A DNA stretch of 64,000 bases, taken from positions 1 through 64,000 of the forward strand of contig JAESUZ010003392.1 in NCBI GenBank assembly GCA_017311185.1, read 5' to 3'. A model generated the notes under the pieces. That model was given only the letters and a program-made list of their open reading frames with translations, had not been told where the DNA came from and ran no database searches. The stretch comes from Proteles cristata cristata (Eukaryota; Chordata; Mammalia; Carnivora; Hyaenidae). Shown one piece after another: positions 43,776-54,765 of this stretch (position 1 is its first letter; every line of letters starts with the position of its first letter). A program made the position numbers and the translations under genes.

Positions 43776-44841
43776 GAAGGTACTTCGTCAAATAGGGAGG
43801 CTGGAAGAACCACCTTGCTAAATCCTTCACCAGCCTTGAGCACCACTGTGGAAGTGCTGACTGTATAAATACTGTATCTCTGTGGCAAGATTTGTGGCCC
43901 TCAGAGGCCTTCCTCTAACAATGCCTAAGGAGGTTTTAATGATCTGCCTACTGGGCATTTCTGAAACATTCACTTCAGAGAAGGCCAAGGTGTTCAGGAC
44001 TATAATTCTGAAGCTAATTTCTCCCTGGACTCTTATGCCGTGGCAGCAAGAGAGAGCAAACGAGCAGAATGACTAGGATTGCACTAATCCTCGATTCTTG
44101 TCCTTTTGACCTTGTGCTGCAGAAAGAAGATGTGCTTGGTGTGCCTTTTTACACCTGCATCAAAATATTGTTACAGAGGGCATAGCATACAAGGAGGGGA
44201 TGAGAGAGCCAGCCATTGCCCAGTGCCTCTGCCTGCAAAATATCTTCCTGTAGTTCTCATGCTCTTAACCCCAAGATCAGACTATCACTGGGAACCAGTA
44301 GAGTGCAGGATCGAGCTGGGGGTGGAGGTGGGAGTGGGCTGATGTGAAGAGAGGGCATTGTCACAGCTTCTTTGAGCGCACTGTGTCCCAGATCATGATC
44401 AAGCGGAAGGATTGGGGAGGAGAAGATGAACGGTAAGCTAGGGAAAATAGGTGAAAGAAGTAGGTATTAAAGTAAGAAGTGAAATTCGCGGGAAGCATAT
44501 CCAATGTTCTGTCCATGCTCAACTGGATTAGGAACATATAATGAAAGCAAACAGATGTAATGGGGTGGGGATGATTAATGGTGTCTTGTGATATGTCAGG
44601 AAATGACTTTGTTCAGGATTGCTACAAGAGGAAATTAAACTTAATTCTTTTAGTTTTAGTCGCTTAACTTCTTAGTACACACCTGTAAAACCAGAAAGGA
44701 AGAGAGGCTTGAGGTTTAATATGTTGTTTGCAAAGTAACTTGAGATATGAATGTCTTGAGTTTGTGCTTCAGCTTTATCAAGGACTAGGTTTTTCCTAGA
44801 TAATTACCATAGTAAGTGGATGTCCCCAGTGGTGACTGGTT
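43776..44841. other. Single-copy DNA
   Basis: Nothing recognised. Confidence 0.45.
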
Positions 44842-44859
44842 AAAAGTCACCTTCCAATG
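44842..44859. repeat. Upstream target-site duplication of the 45-kb L1
   Basis: AAAAGTCACCTTCCAATG, repeated exactly at 45657-45674 (its first A's merge with the L1 tail). Confidence 0.95.
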
Positions 44860-45656
44860 GAGAAGTGTTTGTTCATATCTTCTGCCCATTTCTTCACTGG
44901 GTTGTTTGTTTTTCGGGCATGTAATACAAATCAAAACCACACTGAGATAGCACCTCACGACAGTCAGAGTGGCTAAAATGAGCAAATCAGAGAACTCTAG
45001 ATGCTGGCGAGGATGTGGAGAAACGGGCACCCTCCTACACTGTTGGTGGGAATGTAAACGGGTGCAGCCCCTCTGGAAAACAGTGTGAAGGTTCCTCAGG
45101 AAACTAACAATAGAACTCCCCTATGACCCAGCAATAGCACTGCCAGGAATTTACCCAAGGGATCCAGAAATGCTGAGGCATAGGAGCACATGTACCCCAG
45201 TGTTCATAGCAGCACTCTCCACAATAGCTAAAACATGGAAAGAGCCTAAGTGTCCATCAACGGACGAATGGATCAAGAAGATGTGGTTTATCTATACCAT
45301 GGAATACTACATGGCAATGAGAAACAATGAAATCTGGCCATGTGTAGCAACATGGATGGACCTTGAGGGTGTTATGCTGAGCGAAATAAGTCAGGCAGAG
45401 AAGGACAAATATCATATGTTTGCACGTATAGGAGGATTAGGAGGAACTTGATGGAGGACCAAGGGGGAGAAGAAGGGCGGAAATGGTGGGGGAAAGGGAG
45501 AGAGGCAAACCATGAGAGACTCTTGAATGCTGACAAAAACTGAGGACTGGTGGATGTGGGGGGGAGGAGGGGTGAGCATGGAGGAGGACACTTGTGGGGA
45601 TGAGCACTGGGTGTTATGTGGAAACTAATTTGACAATAAACTATTTGTAAAAAAAA
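44860..45656 (+). mobile_element. L1 insertion with 5' inversion (twin priming) and 18-bp TSD
   Basis: 44860-44920 is the reverse complement of an ORF2 segment (its complement reads AACCCAGTGAAGAAATGGGC then AGAAGATATGAAC). From about 44921 the L1 is in forward orientation (ACAAATCAAAACCACACTGAGAT...) through the ORF2 C-terminus, 3' UTR and poly(A). A small ORF2 part between the two is missing. This is the structure expected from twin-primed reverse transcription. The 94-codon frame at 45170-45451 is the ORF2 C-terminal end, an inactive remnant. Confidence 0.95.
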
Positions 45657-45879
45657 AAAAGTCACCTTCCAATGAAATGAAAGCATAGCTTCTCTCCAAT
45701 TACTTTAGAGTGGATTTACTGGCTTTCCAGAGGCCCAGTGAAGGTTTATCTGTGCCATAAACCCCATAACACATCTTTCCTCCTTGGAGTTCCTATATTG
45801 CTTAGTTTCCTTCACTCATCTTTGTATCGCATCACTTGTGGTTTTGTACTGCTAGTGCACTGTAGTGAGATCTGCATCT

Positions 45880-46290
45880 TTCAGACTACTCTAACATGGG
45901 AACTCAGGTCAAGACAGTCCCGCCCCCTTGCAGAAGGCAATGACTACCCAGCTAGAGTCTCCATTTCTCAGTCTTCCTTGCAGCTAGGTGTGGCTGATGA
46001 TGGAATGTGAACAGACGTCCACAGTTGTTCCTTGCAAGGAAATTGCCTGCCCTTTCTTTTCTCCATCCTTTCTTTTAAGTGGCTAGACTACCAACTAGCA
46101 TATATCTATGCAATAATAGAAGAAGGAGGAATGTGAGACATGGGTTGGCTTTGCAAAATTGAGTTGCCAACCTGTTTTGAACTGTTCATCAGCCCCTTGA
46201 TTTGAAGTAAGAGAGAAAGACAGTGATCTTATTTTAGCCTCTGCAGTACTGATATCATTGTAGCAGCTTATCCTGCATCTCAACTAATAA
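45880..46290 (+). mobile_element. MLT1-like MaLR LTR
   Basis: CATTTCTCAGTCTTCCTTGCAGCTAGGTGTGGC, GATGGAATGTGAACAGACGTCC, CCCTTTCTTTTCTCC, GAATGTGAGACATGGGTTGGC and the end TTGTAGCAGCTTATCCTGCATCTCAACTAAT fit the MLT1 LTR order. Confidence 0.65.
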
Positions 46291-46950
46291 AGAAGTTCAA
46301 TGCTCTGTGTTTCTTTCTTTCTTTGTTGGTATACAGATGTTTTCTCACAGCCTCCTGGGAGGATATGAAGGTTCTGTCCTTGATCCTCAGGAAAGGGGGA
46401 CTGATTTTTCTCTTATTTGAGTTCTGGGTCTGATGAGTATCATGTTATGAAAAAACAAAAGAGAGTTTGAGGAGGAGGTAGAGGGAAGGAGGTGTCTATG
46501 TGGAAGGAAGGCTTTCATTAGTGCTAAAAAGGATATGGTGGTAGGTGGACAGAGAAGAAACAGGAAATTTCAGGATGGTCCCAGGAGCTGAGACTGAGCC
46601 AAGAAGTTACTAACGAGGGAGGAGGTCTGCTGTGTGGATAGAGATGTGAGTTCAGAGCTATCAAGAGACTAGCAAGAGGAGTACTGTTCAAGCACTGTAT
46701 GAAAACTGAGTCATGACATTTGGGATGAGTCTAGGTACTGTGATGGCAGAACTTTGTGTAGGTATCTGGTGAGGCCTTTACTTCATCAACATTTGGTAGC
46801 TTGACTTCCTACTAGGCTCCAACACTGTGCCCAGCCCCATTGATTACACTGTGTTGGCTCTTCCTGTATCCTCCACCTAGGGTACTGCCAGACTCAGGAA
46901 TAGGCCAAGGGGAGTAGAAGTTCCCCTAGCATCTGAACTTAGCAGTGAAA
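46291..46950. other. Single-copy DNA
   Basis: Short (TTTC)n at 46308-46323. No gene seen. Confidence 0.4.
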
Positions 46951-47071
46951 TTGCCAGATTTAGGGGGAAAAATCAGGATACTAACTAAATTTGAATTTTT
47001 GATAACAACGGATACTTTTTTTTTTGGTAGAAGTATGTTCGATGCAGTAATGCATATGTTTTATCTGGCTA
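46951..47071. mobile_element. Short palindromic TIR element (MITE-like), internally diverged
   Basis: TTGCCAGAT at 46951-46959 and ATCTGGCTA at 47063-47071 are near-perfect terminal inverted repeats. The interior, with AAATTTGAATTTTTGATAACAAC and GTAGAAGTATGTTC, resembles an old palindromic mammalian element whose name I do not assign. Confidence 0.45.
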
Positions 47072-47234
47072 CCTTACCCGGCAGGTGAGTCACTAGAAGT
47101 TTCCTGAGCTGGGCCAATGGTAGTAATATCTGTGTCACATTGCTCTTTCAGGAGTGTAGATGGTACAAATCTAAAGCAGGAAGATTAATTCCAGTGCCAC
47201 CCGTGGCATGAGAAATCAGGGTTCCCACCTGACT

Positions 47235-47342
47235 GTAAATTACTTGGAGGGCAGGCACTGATCAGACACAACTGATGATTCCATTCAGCACGAGCACAGG
47301 GCTGAGCATAGGGTTGACACTCAGTGAAGCCTTGCTGCTAAC
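47235..47342 (+). repeat. L2 tail fragment
   Basis: ACTTGGAGGGCAGGCACTGATCAG, ACAGGGCTGAGCATAGGGTTGACACTCAGTGAA match the plus L2 3' end. Confidence 0.55.
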
Positions 47343-47354
47343 TTGATTTGAAAG

Positions 47355-47520
47355 GCCCTGTGCTGAACTGGAGGGAGCATCAGATCAGGAGCCAGGAACT
47401 TGGACACTGGTGTTGTCTCCAATTTGGCATGTGCTCGTCAGCAATTTTCTCTACCTCTTTGGTTCCTGTAGGTATAAAATAAGGGGTTTGGACTCGAACT
47501 TATGATTTTAACTTACGTCC
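47355..47520 (+). repeat. MIR
   Basis: GGAGCATCAGATCAGGAGCCAGG, GTGTTGTCTCCAATTTGGCATGTGC, CTACCTCTTTGGTTCCTGTAGGTATAAAATAAGGGGTTTGGACT: MIRb-like order. Confidence 0.65.
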
Positions 47521-48555
47521 TTTAGGAAAAGTGAAGAGTGAGGATCAAAATAGGGAGGACCAGATCTGTGTTGCCTGCTAGAAGCAAATTACCAGCAGCA
47601 GCTTGGTATATGACACACAGCATCTATTAAGAGTCAGTTAACAAGACTGACCTCGTCTTCCCCTTTCCCTCCATTGAGTGGATTTGGGGAAGTTCATTCT
47701 CCTGTGATTCTTCTCCTAAGATCCTCTCAGTGATCTCCAGAGTAGCTCCCCAGGCTAGAACATCAGCTTGGTAACTATGATTGGAAAGTTTGGCAGTCTG
47801 CCCAAGGGCTTGCCACCCACTGCCATTGGGGCTGTCATGGGGACTTCTGAGCCATCAAGATCAGGCATAGGCTTCTCTGCTCATTGCTGCCCTGCTGCCC
47901 TGGACCCAGAACTTCAGGGAGAACTAGCCCCTCTTAGTTAGCTTCAATCCTAGTCACAGACCCCTCCCTCCCTTCCTCACGTCTAACTTGGGATGGACTC
48001 CAAGACTCATAATCCACAGCATATTTCGTGTTTCTCAGGCATTTGCTCTTAACCTCTCAGGGGTTGGGAGATGAGGAGAACTGATGGTTCAGTATGAATT
48101 TCTCTCTAGGAAAAACCATTTTTCTTCTGCTTTTAGGTGTGCAGTGTGGCTTGAGAGATCACTTTCCATCCCTTTCTGTGGTGCATACATGCAAGTATGA
48201 AAAACCCTCATAGTTGACTTGTCTTTCATTGATGGAACTGAAAGGCCTAGGCACTTCTCCAAATAAAGGGAGTGGGCTCCAAAGAAAATGAGAACCTCTG
48301 ATTCTAGAAATCAAAACTAAAAGCCATCCCTCCAAATAATAATTCCCTCACTGAAATTTAAAAATAAATCTCTCTTTACCAGTTCTCTACTATATGGCTA
48401 ATGTCCTTCTGTGTTAGGTTTCATTAGAGGTCTACGGTCTTGCAGAGGAGGTGAGAGTACTGTGAAACAGAACCAGAAGGCATAGAATAGGGCACCACCA
48501 AGTAGCATCAGATGCCAGTCCTGGGAAACAGGAGTAGGAGACGAGGCAGGGCTCA
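47521..48555. other. Single-copy DNA
   Basis: About 1 kb with no repeat or exon recognised. Confidence 0.45.
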
Positions 48556-48740
48556 GTGCATCCTAGAGGATTCCTGGGAGGAGACTGGATGTGAGCCAAG
48601 CCTCAAAGGATGACTCTGCTTTGAAAAATCAGAAGGAAGAACATTCAGGTTCAAAGTACTGACATCATGATGAGGTGCAAATGAGTGCATTGTGTTTATG
48701 GGAAGGTGAAGGAACACAGGGAGTGGCACCGGGTGTCCTC
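48556..48740 (-). repeat. L2-type LINE fragment
   Basis: GAGCCAAGCCTCAAAGGATGA, GAAGGAAGAACATTCAGG and GAAGGTGAAGGAACACAGGGAG are reverse L2-type words in order. Confidence 0.5.
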
Positions 48741-49299
48741 ACTCCCTTTTACTAACTCCACAGAAAGAAGGTTCATCTAGGTGGCAACTCTGATCAACTG
48801 GGAATGTCTTCCTAGGGTGCTGTGCTGAGAACAGAATTAAGGCCACGGTACTCAGTAAAGAGGAGTGCTGTCACTGATTAGTGATGTCTGCCATACATAC
48901 AGGAGGAGAGAGGAATGACATGTTTCAAGAATATGTCACTCTATCCTAGAAGCTGTTAAATGCAAGTTCAAAATAACCTCCAGTGTGGGGACTTTATTCC
49001 TTTCTCCTGTCCTGGGTTTGAGTCAAGTAGACACTGAGAACAAAGTCTGTGACTTTGAACAATATCTTATTATATTTCTGCCAAGCACTCAAGCCTATCT
49101 GTACCAATTCCCCACTCTTGCTTTTCATGCTGCTCTGAGAAGCCAGGTTCTAGTCTCTGCTCCTTAGTTATAAGAGACAACAGTCTTTTCAACTGTGACA
49201 AACAACGTTGGTTCAAGGAAAGACAATGAGGGTACCAAGAGTGGAAGAGAACAGCGGAAATTCTGCCTGTGAACGAACACTTGCTGACACACATACGAT
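48741..49299. other. Single-copy DNA
   Basis: Nothing recognised. Confidence 0.4.
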
Positions 49300-49470
49300 T
49301 GTGTTATTTCCTAATGTGTGGCACTGGGCTTGTATTGCTTCATGTACCCAAGTCTTATCTCCCTATCAAGGTTTTACGTTCCTTGAGGTCAGGGACTGTG
49401 ATGTCTTTATCTTAGGGAACTGGGTCTGTGATCTTTGTGTGTCTGTCATGCTTTGCACATGGTGGACGAC
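49300..49470 (+). repeat. L2 3'-end fragment; part is near-duplicated at 51695
   Basis: TTCCTTGAGGTCAGGGACTGTGATGTCTTTATCTTAG and CTTTGCACATGGTGGACG fit the plus L2 tail. The 82 bp at 49334-49415 are closely similar to 51695-51775. Confidence 0.55.
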
Positions 49471-50183
49471 GTGTCCTTCAGAGTGTTAGATGCTTATAAG
49501 ATGGCTGTTGGGTGTTTGAGAGTCCTGAAGATGGCTTGTCTGCTTTAAAGAAAAAAAATTGAGCTGTGGTTCTTGAGTCTAAGCAATTGACAGAACATAA
49601 CAATGTGCCATTCATTCTACCTCCTGTCTGGACTTTTTCTTAGAGCCTGAGTCTTCTCTCAATTCACAGGATCCTCCCTTGAGGGTGGAAGTGGACTGTG
49701 TGGGGACAAAGAGAGGACTGGCTGGATAGTGCACCTTTATAAGCATTCTCCCTGGGGTGTGCAGAGTGGCATTTTTCTGTGTGCACTGAAGTTGTCCAAC
49801 TGGTATTTTCAAAGGATGCCTCTCTGCAAAATTGGAGCCTGGAGGTGACTTTTCAGGAAACAGTCTCTGATCTTTGATCCATTCAAAAAACTGTACACTA
49901 GTAGACGGATTGTGCCACTCCAGCAACATGATAAGAAGTGGCTGGGGTGATTCTGCATCGTGGCATTATTGATGAAATAATGCTGTAGGATTGGAGAAGG
50001 AGCAGGAGATGGCCGAGGGCCACACTGAGTCATGGAGAGCCAGTCAGCTAGACTTACAGAGCATAAAATGGAAGACCAGCTTCGCTCAGCTGGAAATGCT
50101 TTGTAAAACTAGAAAACAGTTTTAAGAATATATACATCTTACAATTAGATAGGACATGACATCTATAGAATATCTATATATAT
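49471..50183. other. Single-copy DNA
   Basis: A minus-strand 105-codon frame at 49612-49929 has no recognisable domain. Nothing else seen. Confidence 0.45.
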
Positions 50184-50404
50184 CAGGGTGCCTGGATGGG
50201 TCAGCTGGTCAAGCGTCCGACTCTTGATTTTGGCTCAAATCATGGTCTCACTGTTCCTGGGTTCAAGGGCTCTGCACTGACAGCATGGAGCCTGCTTGGG
50301 ATTCTCTCCCTCTCTCTCTGCCCCTCCCCAAATCTCATGCATGCATGCATGCATGCATGTGTGCACGCGCTCTCTCTCAAAATATATAATAAAACTTTAA
50401 AAAA
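50184..50404 (+). mobile_element. CAN-SINE with internal (GCAT)n
   Basis: GGGTGCCTGGATGGGTCAGCTGGTC head, CCTGCTTGGGATTCTCTCCC body, then a (CATG)n run at 50337-50360 and an A-rich tail. Confidence 0.92.
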
Positions 50405-50564
50405 AGAGCGTCTGTAGATATCATTGTGTGGGCTTTGAGTTTGCCTGTAGCTTCCTAAACTATCTTTGATGGAAACAGAGCACTATGGCAAGTAAGACTA
50501 AGTAAAATCTTCTTACTTTCAGATTTTGCATCATAGTTGTTTTTTCCAGGATGGTAGACATTTG

Positions 50565-50955
50565 TTTTGTTTGTTTGGTTTTTTCTACAAATAGTTTATC
50601 GTCAAGTTGGTTTCCATATAACAGCACTGCGCATCCCCGCAAGTGTCCTCCTCCATGCCCATCATCCCCCCCCCCCCCACACACCCATCAGTCCAGTTTG
50701 TTCTCAGTATTCAAGAGTCTCTCATGGTTTGCCTCTCTCCCTCTCCCCCACTTTTTGCCCCCTTCTTCTCCCCCTTGGTCCTCTGTTAAGTTCCTCTTAA
50801 TCCTCATATATGTGCAAACATGTGGTATTTGTCCTTCCCTGCCTGACTTATTTCACTCGGCATAACACCCTCAATGTCCATCCATGTTGCTACACGTGGA
50901 TAGATTTCATTCGTTCTCATTGCCATGTAGTATTTCATCGTATAGATAAACCACA
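50565..50955 (-). mobile_element. 5'-truncated young L1 with perfect 18-bp TSD
   Basis: Reverse-orientation L1 3' UTR and ORF2 end. It includes a C14 run at 50667-50680. Flanked by CAGGATGGTAGACATTTG at 50547-50564 and 50956-50973. Confidence 0.95.
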
Positions 50956-50973
50956 CAGGATGGTAGACATTTG

Positions 50974-51474
50974 ATTAGAGGGTTTATGCTGAGCATCTTG
51001 CTACAGGAATTTAGAGCTAAAAGACAGCATTAATGTATGAGCTACCCTGCCCAGTTTGGGTTCCAGCTGGGAACAATGAGACCTACATGGGTACCTGTAC
51101 CTGGCCTGTTCACATGCTTCAGTTAGTGGCCATACCAGGCTCAAGACTCAGCATTTCTGCTTCCAGGTCTGGCGATGGTCCACTCCACCTCCCTGGCCTT
51201 TTGATGGGCAGGAGCTCAGTTGGCTCTGGGTCCTCTGAGGTTTAGAGAGGAGCCCTTGCCACCACTCTGATCTGAAATTGTTGTCCTATGGAACTCCAGC
51301 TGCCATACCATCTATAAAACACGCACAGCATTAGGCAACTCACTCAACATAAAGGAGAGTTACACTTTGAAAGAAGGAACACACCTAAAACCACAGCCTG
51401 GGGCTCACTATAGAAAAGATGCTGAATAAAGTGGAGCTCTAATAAGTGTTAGTAGCAGTATTGAGTTAGTAGCA
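50974..51474. other. Single-copy DNA
   Basis: Nothing recognised. Confidence 0.4.
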
Positions 51475-51650
51475 GTTAAGCATGTGGCAGGTCACTTAAC
51501 CTCATTTTGCCTCAGTTTCTTCATTTGTAAAGTAGTGCTAATGACAGTATTTACCTTACTAGGTTCTTGAACACACACACACACACACACTTTATAATCA
51601 TTATAATGATGCCTAGTAAATAGTAAGCACACAGAAGGACAGTTGCTGAT
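51475..51650 (+). repeat. MIR with internal (CA)10
   Basis: GTGGCAGGTCACTTAACCTCATTTTGCCTCAGTTTCTTCATTTGTAAAGTAG and AATGATGCCTAGTAAATAGTAAGCAC are MIR. A (CA)10 run at 51571-51590 has grown inside it. Confidence 0.85.
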
Positions 51651-51661
51651 ACTTATGTGAG

Positions 51662-51780
51662 AGTGTTGTTACCTAATAGTGTCCCTGTTCTTGGATTGCT
51701 TCATGTACCCAAGCCTTATCTCCTTATCAAGGTTTAAGTCCCTTGAGGTCAGAGACTGTGCTCTTTTTATCTTAGAAAGT
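51662..51780 (+). repeat. L2-like fragment near-duplicating 49300-49415
   Basis: ATTGCTTCATGTACCCAAGCC... to CTTAG (51695-51775) differs from 49334-49415 at only about nine positions by eye. Confidence 0.55.
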
Positions 51781-51789
51781 TAGAGACAT

Positions 51790-51885
51790 AGGAATCAGGT
51801 TGGCTATTATCATATTAGTTGTAATATGTCTTTCCAAATGGTTTTGGTTGTATCTGTTTACACCAGCAATTGAGCAACTACCCTA
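51790..51885 (-). repeat. Possible old L1-type fragment
   Basis: TTTCCAAATGGTTTTGGTTGTATCTGTTTACACCAGCAATTGAG parallels the reverse old-LINE segment CCAAAAAGGTTGTACCAATTTACACTCCCACCAGCAGTG. Confidence 0.4.
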
Positions 51886-52189
51886 TTGTATAAAGTAGCT
51901 CACTCAACATTTCCATTGTCCATATGAACAAGGCATTATAACCTCCTGCTGCAGGGGTATTGTTGGGGCTCCATGCCTCATGCCCTCAGCCTGGATCATC
52001 AGCTTCCCTCTTACCAGCTTCTTCCTTTGAATGCTTGCTAACTCTCCCAGCTTGTCTTCTTCAGGGTTTTCTCCTAAGCTGTTGGAGGTCTGTTAAACCT
52101 GGAAATGCAGGAGTGAATGCTCCCTTGACCAATGAAGTACAAGAGCCTCCCATCTTTCTGATGCTCTGTACTGAGGTACCGTCTACACT

Positions 52190-52585
52190 AAGACCTGTCA
52201 CACTTGAATGTGAACCAGTATCATCTAGGGCTCTAATTAAAATGCAAACTATGATTCACGAGGTCTGAGGTGGGACAGGATTCTACTTTTATTCTTTTTC
52301 AAAAAATGTTTATTGATTTATTTTTGAGAGAGAGAGATAACACAAGAGGGGGAGTGGCAGAGAGAGATGGAGATAGAGAATCTGAAGCAGGTGCTAGAAT
52401 CTGAGCTATCATCACAGAGCCCCATGGGAGGCTTGAACCTACCAACCATGAGATCACGACCTGAGCCAAAGTTGGACACTTAACTCATCGAGCCACCTGG
52501 CACACCCCCGATGATTTTGCTTTTCTTATCTTTCCCCATGTGATGTTGGTGCTGATGGCCCATGAACCATACTCACAGAAGAAAG
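52190..52585 (+). mobile_element. MER5-type DNA transposon, split by a CAN-SINE
   Basis: Left part 52190-52297: GAATGTGAACCAGTATCATCTAGGGCTCTAATTAAAATGCA, ACGAGGTCTGAGGTGGGACAGGATTCT. Right part 52508-52585: ATGTGATGTTGGTGCTGATGGCCCATGAACCATACTC. Together they follow the MER5A consensus. Confidence 0.8.
52298..52507 (-). mobile_element. CAN-SINE inside MER5
   Basis: TTTCAAAAAATGTTTATTGATTTATTTTTGAGAGAG tail side, body and GAGCCACCTGGCACACCC head in reverse orientation. Confidence 0.9.
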
Positions 52586-52639
52586 CTCTACAGGGTTTCC
52601 TCTGAAAATTCATCAAGATCTAGAACAAGAGTTGGCCTG

Positions 52640-52790
52640 CAGTAATACCCAGTGCAATTACATGCTCTTACTAGTCTTCTCTCCTTCCCTGTCTCACCTC
52701 TCCCTGGCTTCCTAGCATCACCTCCCAAATTAACCACTTGTTCTCCATCCAAATTTTTGCTCAGCCTCTGGAGCATCTACAGTAAGACAC
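52640..52790 (+). repeat. LTR 3'-end-like fragment
   Basis: GCAATTACATGCTCTTACTAG, CCTGGCTTCCTAGCATCACCTCCCAAATTAACCACTTG and CAAATTTTTGCTCAGCCTCTGGAG resemble the 3' end of an old MaLR-type LTR. Confidence 0.4.
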
Positions 52791-54017
52791 CCCCACTGAT
52801 ATGGGTCATGCACAGTTATACAGAGTTGGGGCTCCAACCTGGGTGTGATCTCTGGGTTCTTTGTACTACACCTTTATACCTTTGTGCTGTACTGCCTCTT
52901 TAGTAGTCTATGACCACTTTAGGTTTTGAACTCAGTTGCAGATAACTAAAAACCCAAGTAACAATGGCCTGAGCACAATAGGTACTCATTTTCCTTGTGT
53001 AAAGGCAAATCCCTAGGTATTGAGTTGATGATGTTGATTTGGTGGCTCAGTGGTTTTTAGCTGAGTGGCCTGTGGGTTTCTTGGCATTTTCGTCATGGTT
53101 GGAAAAACAACGTCACACTTCTTGTCATCATGTATGCATTTCAGGGAGGAGGATGAGAAAGACTGAATGGCAAAAGGGTACATGCCAGTAGAAAATGCTC
53201 TTTGAAAAACTTCTTTTCAAGACTTCTTTGAAGCCCTACCTAAAATGTCCCCCAAACATTTCAAAGGCTGAAACTTTCATGTGGTCACTGTAATTTATAA
53301 ACATTTTGGAAAAATGTAGTTTTTCTGAAAAATTGGTGTGTTGCTGCCCCAACACAATAGGCTCTAGCCAATCACTCCTGTAGGAGATTAACTGGGGTTT
53401 CAAGAGGATTCTTTCTGAAAGGCTTTACATGAGTTTTCCAAAGCCCTCTTGTGCCAAAATGGGGCGGGAGGCAGAGAGGGAGGTGTTGGGGGCAGAAGAA
53501 GTAGGGTGTTGTATTCCTGTTCTAGGCACCTTCCTAGGCACCTCCCTGGTACTATTCAAGGGCTGACCCTTGGCTTGCAGGATTTGACTAGTCAGGTGGG
53601 GACACAGTGGAGCTTTAACTCCAGGCTAGGTTGGGTTTCTCCTAAAGTATAAGAACTCGAAAACAGTTTACAACTTCTGGGACTAATTCTTCCTAAGGAC
53701 CTTCATTTAACCAACAGAGTAAATTCACATCTTCCTATTAACATAATCTTAACCCCATTTCTAGAGGACCAGTGACCCTTATTATAACCCTGGTCTTATA
53801 CCAGGAGGGTATCTGCCTCTGCCCTGTCTGGATTATGCATCAATGCTTGATAACGTTGGCTCCCCAAGATAGAAAACTACCTCAGATAATTTTTCCTTGG
53901 TGTGTAGTTTCTGATGTCCCCACTTCTCCCAGTAGGTCATTCTATTTTGCTCTACATCTCAGCCAGATAGGGATTGGGTTATTTATACAGGTATCTTACC
54001 CAGTGGCTTATAAGCAT
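52791..54017. other. Single-copy or very old repeat DNA
   Basis: 52925-53190 has the feel of an old dispersed repeat (CAGTTGCAGATAACTAAAAACCCAAGTAACAATGGCCTGAG) but is not assignable. No gene signal. Confidence 0.4.
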
Positions 54018-54035
54018 CTACAAATCCATGCCTTT

Positions 54036-54059
54036 TTTTTAAATGTTTTATTTATTTCT

Positions 54060-54095
<36 letters not shown>

Positions 54096-54266
54096 GCGTG
54101 AGCAGGGGAGGGTCAGAGAGAGAGAGAGATACAGAATATAAAACAGGCTCCAGGCTCTGAGCTGGCTGTCAGCACAGAGCCTGATGTAGGGCTCGAACCC
54201 ATGAACTATGAGATCATGACCTGAGCTGAAGTCGGATGCTTAACTGACTGAGTCACCCAGGCATCC
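54036..54266 (-). mobile_element. CAN-SINE with 18-bp TSD and (GA)n
   Basis: Reverse-orientation SINE with a (GA)13 run at 54065-54091. Duplication CTACAAATCCATGCCTTT (54018-54035) and CTACAAATCCATGTCTTT (54267-54284), one mismatch. Confidence 0.95.
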
Positions 54267-54479
54267 CTACAAATCCATGTCTTTATTCTTATTCTTTCAA
54301 ATGCCTGGAGCAGTCAGTTAATTAATATGGCAATGATATAACCAAGAAGGAAAGATCCCTTTTCTCCTGGAACTTAGAGTCTTCTTCTCAAAGTAGGTAG
54401 TGACTATGTTTGTTGATTGATTTAGTTATTCAAAAAATGGTGAAACCTTAAATATAGAAACGTTCTTGAAGATGTTTCT

Positions 54480-54765
54480 CCTCTGTGTTTTGAAGTCAGG
54501 CAGTTCAACTCTACTACTTAAATTCACTGTAAATTTAGGCAAATTAACCTACTTGTGTGTCCTTTTTACCACCTATAAAATGAAGCTTGTAATAATGATG
54601 TATATTGAGCACTTATTATGTGCCAGGTGCATGTATTAACTTGGTTAAGTTCTTAGCATTGAGTTATTACAAGGTGTACATGAACTAATATGTGGAAAAT
54701 TCTTGGGATAGTATCTGGCACATGGTAAGCCTCCATATGATAGTTATTATAATCAGTTTTCAATT
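54480..54765 (+). repeat. MIR in plus orientation with an opposite-orientation MIR piece inside
   Basis: Plus MIR: TTGAAGTCAGGCAGTTCAAC, TTAGGCAAATTAACCTACTTGTGTGTCC, CACCTATAAAATGAAG, then AATTCTTGGGATAGTATCTGGCACATGGTAAG. Inside it, 54598-54660 reads as the start of a reverse MIR: TATTGAGCACTTATTATGTGCCAGG and CATGTATTAACTTGG. Confidence 0.75.

Noticed and set aside
45170..45451. 93-codon ORF with good protein-like composition
   Set aside because: It is the C-terminal remnant of L1 ORF2 in a truncated, inverted L1, not a host gene.
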